From contig NZ_CP060828.1 of the NCBI RefSeq assembly GCF_014489635.1, positions 7,862,001 to 7,926,000 on the forward strand: 64,000 nucleotides of DNA, read 5' to 3'. Within the stretch, counting starts at the first letter, position 1; every line of letters starts with the position of its first letter. The notes beneath the pieces were generated by a model that searched no databases, was not told the DNA's origin, and saw only the letters and a list, made by a program, of their open reading frames with translations. This stretch comes from Streptomyces roseirectus. GTDB lineage: Bacteria > Actinomycetota > Actinomycetes > Streptomycetales > Streptomycetaceae. Made by a program: the position numbers and the translations under genes. Positions 59,922 through 64,000 of this stretch are shown here, one piece after another.

Positions 59922-60782
59922 TTACGCGCCGTCACCTATCCCGGCGATGTAATCCAACGAGTCCTCGGGTGAAAGGGCGTGGATCTGAAGGTTGGTGAAA
60001 GCCTCCGAGTAGGCCCGGAGGTCTTCTTTCCCCTCAAGGTGATGACTACTCGTCAAGTGGTCGAGAACGACCACATCCAGATCAGAAACGCTCGAAAACG
60101 AGAAGACAACGAAAGGCCCGGTGACGCCGATATGCGCCCCCGCGGTGAACGGCAGTACCTGCAGCCGCACTTGGGGAAGTCGCGCGTCCTCCAGAAGCCG
60201 TTCCAACTGCGCCGCCATCACCTCGGGACCGCCCACCTGACGGCGCAGCACCGCCTCGTCGAGGACGGCGCTCAGCAGCAGCGGCGGGTCCCCGCGCAGC
60301 ACGTCCTGCCGGGCCAGACGCACCTCCACCAGCGCGTCCAGCTGCTCCTCGTCCACACCCTCCAGGGCCGAACGGGTCACCGCGCGGGCGTACTCGGGGG
60401 TCTGCAGGAGCCCCGGGACCACGGTCGTCTCCAGCGTGCGCATCGCGCTCGCCTGCGACTCCAGGCTGATGAAGTCCCGGTACGTGGGCGGCAGTACACC
60501 CCGGTAGGCGTGCCACCAGTGGTCCCGGCCGACGCCCTCGTCGACCCCGGCGAGCACCAGCATCAGCTCCCGCAGCCGATCGTCACGCACCCCGTAGGCG
60601 TCCAGCAGCAGCGCCACATCGGCCGGTTTCGCACTGCTGGTGCCCGTCTCGATCCGGCTCACCTTCGACTGGTGCCAGCCCACCAGGCGGGCCGCCTCGC
60701 CGCTCGTCAGCCGGGCCCGGTTGCGTAACGCACGCAGTTCCGCGCCCAGTTTGCGGCGCCGTACCGCGGGGCCGTGTTGCAT
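59922..60782 (-). CDS. Helix-turn-helix (XRE) regulator with DUF5753 domain
   Basis: This 286-residue WhiJ-like regulator has an N-terminal XRE domain (LGAELRALRNRARLTSGEAARLVGWHQSKVSRIETGTSSAKPADVALLLDAYGV). A DUF5753 domain follows (FISLESQASAMRTLETTVVPGLLQTPEYARAVTRSAL, LLLSAVLDEAVLRRQVGGPEVMAAQLERLLE, LQVLPFTAGAHIGVTGPFVVFSFSS). AGGAG precedes the ATG at 60782; an ATG 21 nt upstream is also open. It lies directly upstream of DUF397 and is divergent from the ATPase. The three-gene set is a characteristic Streptomyces module. Confidence 0.92.
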   Translation of the reverse strand: MQHGPAVRRRKLGAELRALRNRARLTSGEAARLVGWHQSKVSRIETGTSSAKPADVALLLDAYGVRDDRLRELMLVLAGVDEGVGRDHWWHAYRGVLPPTYRDFISLESQASAMRTLETTVVPGLLQTPEYARAVTRSALEGVDEEQLDALVEVRLARQDVLRGDPPLLLSAVLDEAVLRRQVGGPEVMAAQLERLLEDARLPQVRLQVLPFTAGAHIGVTGPFVVFSFSSVSDLDVVVLDHLTSSHHLEGKEDLRAYSEAFTNLQIHALSPEDSLDYIAGIGDGA

Positions 60783-61005
60783 GGCCTTCTCCTCACTCCC
60801 CATTACTCCCAAAGCGTCGCTCAAATCCGCTCTGCCGTGGCAGAGTTCACCGCTTCGAGCGACAGATATATGCACATCCTGGTGGATCGCCGCACAGGAC
60901 GCCCGGGAAATGGCAGTCTGACGGTGAAGCACCAGTCCGGGACCGTACTCGAACCATCCGCTCCGTGTCGGACAGTCGGTCCCGTGGGAAAGGGACGACG
61001 TCGCC

Positions 61006-61443
61006 ATGGCAGACCACCTGGAAGCATCCGTCACCCTGCCGAGCGACCCCGTCTCGGTCGCCGCGGCCCGCACCTTCACCGCGGGCACGCTCGCGGAGTG
61101 GGGCCTGCCGCCCGGCGCGGACCTCGCCGAGACCATCCGCCTGATCGTCTCCGAACTCGCCACCAACGCCGTCCAGCACACGCTCGGCCAGTCCCCGACC
61201 TTCACCGTCGACCTCGTCCTCGACCGGGACGAGCAGGTCAGCGTCGGCGTCACCGACAGCCATCCCCGGTTCCCCAAACGCCTCCCGGCCGCTGTCCAGC
61301 AGGACAACGGCCGGGGGATGGTGATCATCCGCTCACTGGCGGCGGAGTGCGGCGGGCGGCTCACGGTCCGGCCCACGTCGGAGGGCGGCAAGACGGTCGC
61401 CTGCGCGCTCCCCTGGCCGGTGCCGGCCCGGCAGGACTCCTGA
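61006..61443 (+). CDS. RsbW-like ATP-binding (anti-sigma kinase type) protein
   Basis: This 145-residue single HATPase_c domain carries LIVSELATNAVQHTLGQSPTFTVDLVL as the N-box. VSVGVTDSHPRFPKRL is the G1-like region, and NGRGMVIIRSLAAECGGRLTVRPTSEGGKTVACALPW is the G2 region and C-terminal strand. Length and sequence match the small RsbW/SpoIIAB-like proteins of Streptomyces, which may bind sigma factors or DUF397 partners. The divergent XRE-DUF5753 gene probably controls it. No sigma factor or anti-anti-sigma gene is adjacent. Confidence 0.9.
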   Translation: MADHLEASVTLPSDPVSVAAARTFTAGTLAEWGLPPGADLAETIRLIVSELATNAVQHTLGQSPTFTVDLVLDRDEQVSVGVTDSHPRFPKRLPAAVQQDNGRGMVIIRSLAAECGGRLTVRPTSEGGKTVACALPWPVPARQDS

Positions 61444-61444
61444 C

Positions 61445-61918
61445 CTACTTCACGCGGCCGTACCAGACGCTCTTGGTCCAGATCTTCTGCAGCCGTACGA
61501 CGTCACCGGTCTTCGGCGAGTGCCACAGCTTGTTCGCGCCCGCGTATATGCCCACGTGGTAGACGTTCGAGCCCGAGTGGAAGAAGACCAGGTCCCCCTT
61601 CTGCCGCTTCGACGCGGAGATGTGCTTGGTCCTGTTGTACTGCTGGGACGCCGTGCGCGGCAGGGACTTGCCCGCCTTCTTGAACGCGTACTGCGTGAGC
61701 CCCGAGCAGTCGAACCGCTTCGGTCCGGCGGCGCCGTACTTGTACGGGGCGCCCTTCTTGGACGCCGCGACCTGGAGCGCCTTCGTCGAGGCGGTGGCCG
61801 CCTCGGCTCCGGAGGCGACACCCGGTACGACCACCGAGCCGCCCACGGCGGCCAGTGCGAAGGCCGAGACCGTACCGGCTCGGACCATCATCGACGGGAC
61901 ACGATTGAGCGCAGTCAT
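61445..61918 (-). CDS. Exported NlpC/P60 (C40) peptidoglycan endopeptidase
   Basis: This 157-residue secreted peptidase cleaves stem peptides in the cell wall. The signal peptide runs to about residue 38 (VRAGTVSAFALAAVGGSVVVPGVASGAEA). The domain has catalytic Cys in GPKRFDCSGLTQYAFKKAG and His in NVYHVGIYAGANKLWHSP, giving the usual triad. ATG at 61918 is preferred over a TTG six nt upstream because AAGGG lies six nt before it. The long 5' leader contains a c-di-AMP riboswitch, so expression is tied to osmotic or wall stress. Its stop is two nt from that of the convergent ATPase gene. Confidence 0.93.
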   Translation of the reverse strand: MTALNRVPSMMVRAGTVSAFALAAVGGSVVVPGVASGAEAATASTKALQVAASKKGAPYKYGAAGPKRFDCSGLTQYAFKKAGKSLPRTASQQYNRTKHISASKRQKGDLVFFHSGSNVYHVGIYAGANKLWHSPKTGDVVRLQKIWTKSVWYGRVK

Positions 61919-61935
61919 GCGCAACCCTTCGTCAA

Positions 61936-62130
61936 CCGCCTGTGAAGGATGACCTGTCGGATTCGGGCTGGCGAAGTTGGCCCGGCCGTGTCACCACGGC
62001 TTCACCCCAAGGGCTGCTCGGTGCGGCCATGGCGTGACCGTTCCGGCGACCCGTACTGCCTGGGTCCTCCACTCCTGCCGATGCACTCCTGTCGACTCGG
62101 TCATCCGGGCGGCGGCAGGACTCGGCGTCC
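61936..62130 (-). promoter_or_regulatory. ydaO/yuaA-type c-di-AMP riboswitch
   Basis: The minus-strand leader of the NlpC/P60 gene contains the conserved ydaO blocks in order: GCCGAGTCCTGCCG, GTCGCCGGAACGG, the segment TTGGGGTGAAGCCG, CAGCCCGAATCCGACAGGTC and a closing ACAGGCGG. These match the riboswitch found before cell-wall hydrolase genes (for example rpfA) in Streptomyces. High c-di-AMP is known to turn such genes off. The boundaries are approximate. Confidence 0.85.
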
Positions 62131-62627
62131 ACCCGGACCGCCCCGCCTCTGGTGGCGGGGGCTTGTCGTCAGACAGGGATCTTGACTCACTCGTGACCGG
62201 AATACCCAACGAATCCGAGGATTTGTGGCCTTACTCACGACTGGGCCATTCGGGTGAACAGTTCACACGGGGGCAACGTGTCCGTCACTCGACCAGCCCT
62301 CGAACAGGGCGGAAATGCCCCGGTCCGCACCCCGTATCCGCAGGTTGCGCAACCGCTGAGGGCCGCCCGGGGGAAACCTCGTTACGCCGAACGGGGGTCT
62401 TGGCCACGCCACTTCCGACACCCCTCGCCCCGTCGGCGGGCGCTGCGTCATCACGCACCCCGCGACGGGGCCGTACGTCCTTCGGCGGGAGCGCGGGGGC
62501 AGGCACACGCGCGTGGCGCGAGGGGGGCGGCACGCGTGCGTGCTTCTGTGCTTCGTGCGTCCTCCGGTGCGCCTCCCGGTGTCCCCCCTCTGATGTTTCG
62601 GGCGCTTTCGGGTGGTTCAGGGCGCTT
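62131..62627. other. Non-coding gap with riboswitch promoter side and palindrome
   Basis: This gap of about 500 bases has no frame with convincing coding bias. It holds a seven-bp hairpin (CCCCGCC / GGCGGGG, 62141-62160) just upstream of the aptamer and a perfect 13-nt palindrome GTGAACAGTTCAC at 62254-62266. The promoter of the riboswitch transcript should lie between about 62160 and 62300, but I cannot place it. The part from 62270 to 62627 is GC-rich with no recognised element. Confidence 0.5.
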
Positions 62628-62930
62628 TCAGGTGCCGGGAGGCGGCAGGTTCACCCGGGCCGTGCGGCGCTCGCCGTCCAGGACGCGCAGGGCGCGGGCC
62701 AGGGTCGGGGCGTGCAGTTCGTGTTCGCCGCGCTGGTGCATCAGCGTCAGGGCGTCACGCAGCGCCGCCGCCTTCGTCACCAGGGCCTGGGCCGCCCTCA
62801 GGCCCCGGTAGGTGTCGCCGTCCCGGCTCGGGTTGATGCGGCCCACCAGGTCGACGACCTCCAGGTAGTGGTCGACGAGGTCGGCCTCCGCGCGGGTCAG
62901 CGCCGGCAGCGGCGGGAGTTCCGGCAGCAT
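62628..62930 (-). CDS. Small helical protein downstream of the ClpP paralogue
   Basis: This 100-residue, probably all-helical cytoplasmic protein reads PALTRAEADLVDHYLEVVDLVGRINPSRDGDTYRGLRAAQALVTKAAALRDALTLMHQRGEHELHAPTLARALRVLDGERRTARVNLPPPG. I recognise no domain. Its ATG lies seven nt after the stop of the ClpP-like gene, so it is in the same operon and probably works with that protein. A role as adaptor or folding partner is only a guess. Confidence 0.75.
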   Translation of the reverse strand: MLPELPPLPALTRAEADLVDHYLEVVDLVGRINPSRDGDTYRGLRAAQALVTKAAALRDALTLMHQRGEHELHAPTLARALRVLDGERRTARVNLPPPGT

Positions 62931-62937
62931 CCGCCCC

Positions 62938-63555
62938 CTACCTCCCGCTCGACCTGCGGCTCGGCACGACCCGGTCGACCAGGCCGTACTCCACGGCCGC
63001 CGGGGCGTCCAGCACCATGTCCCGCTCGATGTCCTCGGTCACCCGCTCGGGGGCGCGGCCCGTGTGGCGGACGAGCATCTCCTCCAGGAGCGCGCGGGTA
63101 CGGGTCAACTCCTCGGCCTGGATGGCGAGATCGCTGGCCTGGCCCTGGATCTGACCGGCCTCCGGCTGGCCGATCACCACACGCGCGCCCGGCAGGATCA
63201 GCCGCTTGCCCGGGGTGCCGGCGGCCAGCAGGATCGCCGCGGACGAGCCCGCCTGGCCCAGGCAGATCGTCTCCACGTCGCAGCTGACGTAGCGCATCGT
63301 GTCGTAGATCGCCGCCATCGCCGTGAACGAGCCGCCGGGCGAGTTGATGTAGAGCGAGATGTCCTGGTCCGGGTCCCGGTACTCCAGGTGCATGAACTGG
63401 GCCATCACGTCGTTCGCCGACACGTCGTCCACCGGGGCCCCGAGGAACACGATCCGTTCCTCCAGGAGCTTCGAGTACGGGTCCAGGGTCTTGGTGCCGT
63501 GACTCGTGCGTTCGTGGAACTCGGGCAGGACGTGGCGGGCGGTCGGGCGGGTCAT
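62938..63555 (-). CDS. ClpP-family protein lacking the catalytic histidine
   Basis: This 205-residue ClpP paralogue has [84 protein letters not shown], with the nucleophile Ser in QAGSSAA and the oxyanion glycines. At the position of the catalytic His (normally MIHQP) the sequence reads VVIGQPEAG, so Gly replaces His. The Asp region ([11 protein letters not shown]) is kept. It is either an inactive subunit that assembles with active ClpP or an enzyme with altered chemistry. GAGAGGGG precedes the ATG at 63555. It is divergent from a Phd-type antitoxin and in an operon with a small helical protein. Confidence 0.88.
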   Translation of the reverse strand: MTRPTARHVLPEFHERTSHGTKTLDPYSKLLEERIVFLGAPVDDVSANDVMAQFMHLEYRDPDQDISLYINSPGGSFTAMAAIYDTMRYVSCDVETICLGQAGSSAAILLAAGTPGKRLILPGARVVIGQPEAGQIQGQASDLAIQAEELTRTRALLEEMLVRHTGRAPERVTEDIERDMVLDAPAAVEYGLVDRVVPSRRSSGR

Positions 63556-63636
63556 GGGTGGCCCCTCTCCTTCGGCTTCTGTTCCGTCGGCGTCTGTAAA
63601 AAATGTACAGGACGTACGTGACGTTAGAATGGGGCC

Positions 63637-63915
63637 ATGGCCTACGAGATTCCGGTGACGCAAGCCAGGGCTGAGCTCGCCGACCTGATCAACCGGGTTG
63701 TCTACGGCGGCGAACGCGTCGTCGTCACCCGGCACGGAAAACCCCTGGTCGCGCTGGTCTCCGCGGCCGATCTGGAACGCCTCGACGCGCTCGACGTGCC
63801 CGTCGAGGAGCCGATCGTCAGCGCGGTGTCGACGGTGCGAGAGGTGACTTCAGCTCCTGGCGAACGGCAGCGGTTCGGGATCGCGGCGGAGCATCGGGGG
63901 CCGGGGGTGCGTTGA
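63637..63915 (+). CDS. Phd/YefM-family antitoxin-like protein without adjacent toxin
   Basis: This 92-residue protein has the Phd fold: [52 protein letters not shown] is the DNA-binding and dimer domain. The C-terminal 35 residues, normally toxin-binding, are polar and disordered-looking. No toxin frame follows before the window ends at 64000. TAGAAT six nt before the ATG marks a leaderless promoter, with a GTAC-rich region (GTACAGGACGTAC) just upstream as possible operator. It is divergent from the ClpP-like gene, so it may autoregulate both. Confidence 0.88.
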   Translation: MAYEIPVTQARAELADLINRVVYGGERVVVTRHGKPLVALVSAADLERLDALDVPVEEPIVSAVSTVREVTSAPGERQRFGIAAEHRGPGVR

Positions 63916-64000
63916 GGAGGGTGGGGTTCTGCGGGGTTCTTTAAAGGGGGGAGTGCTTGGGGCTCGTGGGGTGCGGGAAAGTGTGCGCGCCCTCGCCGGG

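Noticed and set aside
62330..62420. Second riboswitch on the plus strand near a GGGGGAAACC segment
   Set aside because: It lacks the other conserved blocks and has no suitable downstream gene on that strand.
61977..63287. Long plus-strand frame through the riboswitch and ClpP region
   Set aside because: It crosses a conserved RNA element and two good minus-strand genes. The translation is Pro/Arg/Ser low complexity.

Overview
The window comes from a very GC-rich actinomycete, almost certainly a Streptomyces. Nearly every codon ends in G or C, GTG starts are common, Tat-type secretion signals occur, and several families typical of Streptomyces are present: the DUF397 / helix-turn-helix-DUF5753 / RsbW-like ATPase module, F420-dependent LLM oxidoreductases, a divergent second-type EF-Tu, LAL-like LuxR regulators, and a c-di-AMP riboswitch in front of an NlpC/P60 hydrolase. 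I recognise no prophage, insertion sequence, CRISPR array, rRNA or tRNA. The content is chromosomal housekeeping mixed with conserved regulatory genes.

Layout. 0.2-3.5 kb: a small catabolic operon (Gfo/Idh/MocA dehydrogenase, DUF6807/PmoA protein, cupin protein), followed by a 5'-truncated hypothetical gene. 3.6-5.3 kb: an HxlR repressor divergent from a thiolase, with a twin operator between them. 5.3-12.3 kb: TVP38-type membrane protein, a divergent EF-Tu with a possible leader peptide and hairpin, a spermidine-synthase-like protein, an MFS exporter, two tandem paralogous membrane-anchored proteins and a DUF4442 thioesterase. 12.3-18.9 kb: galU, a sigma-like/zinc-finger/transmembrane/ricin-B protein, a secreted GH3 glycosidase and a DedA protein. 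18.9-26.9 kb: two left-handed beta-helix proteins, an XRE-cupin regulator, a YbaK-type deacylase, a CDF metal exporter divergent from ArsR, pobA, a CoA-binding protein, a CysRS-like protein lacking catalytic motifs, a SixA phosphatase and YigZ. 27-31.2 kb: sbcD-sbcC.

31.2-38.2 kb: an Lrp regulator divergent from a rhodanese, a DUF885 metallopeptidase-like protein, an ACT-GNAT fusion, Tat-exported phoD, a 20-nt repeat array and an alpha/beta hydrolase. 38.5-44.3 kb: a GntR/UTRA regulator facing a ROK regulator, and a two-component system divergent from an ABC exporter. 44.3-52.7 kb: mug, purB, a GDSL hydrolase, two coupled CNNM/CorC proteins, a GNAT, an LLM oxidoreductase, a methyltransferase and a secreted lipase. 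52.8-59.7 kb: an LAL-like regulator without a P-loop and the biotin locus (bioBAD divergent from bioF). 59.7-64 kb: the DUF397/XRE/ATPase module, the riboswitch-controlled NlpC/P60 protein, and a ClpP paralogue lacking its catalytic histidine, divergent from an orphan Phd-type antitoxin.

Two themes run across the window. About a quarter of the genes have a TAnnnT hexamer 6-8 nt before the start codon, the pattern of leaderless transcripts, and this decides several start sites. Convergent gene pairs are often packed so tightly that a perfect hairpin terminator contains both stop codons. The most unusual items are the histidine-less ClpP with its antitoxin partner, the leader peptide and hairpin before the divergent EF-Tu, the CysRS-like protein without HIGH or KMSKS motifs, and the sigma-like ricin membrane protein.
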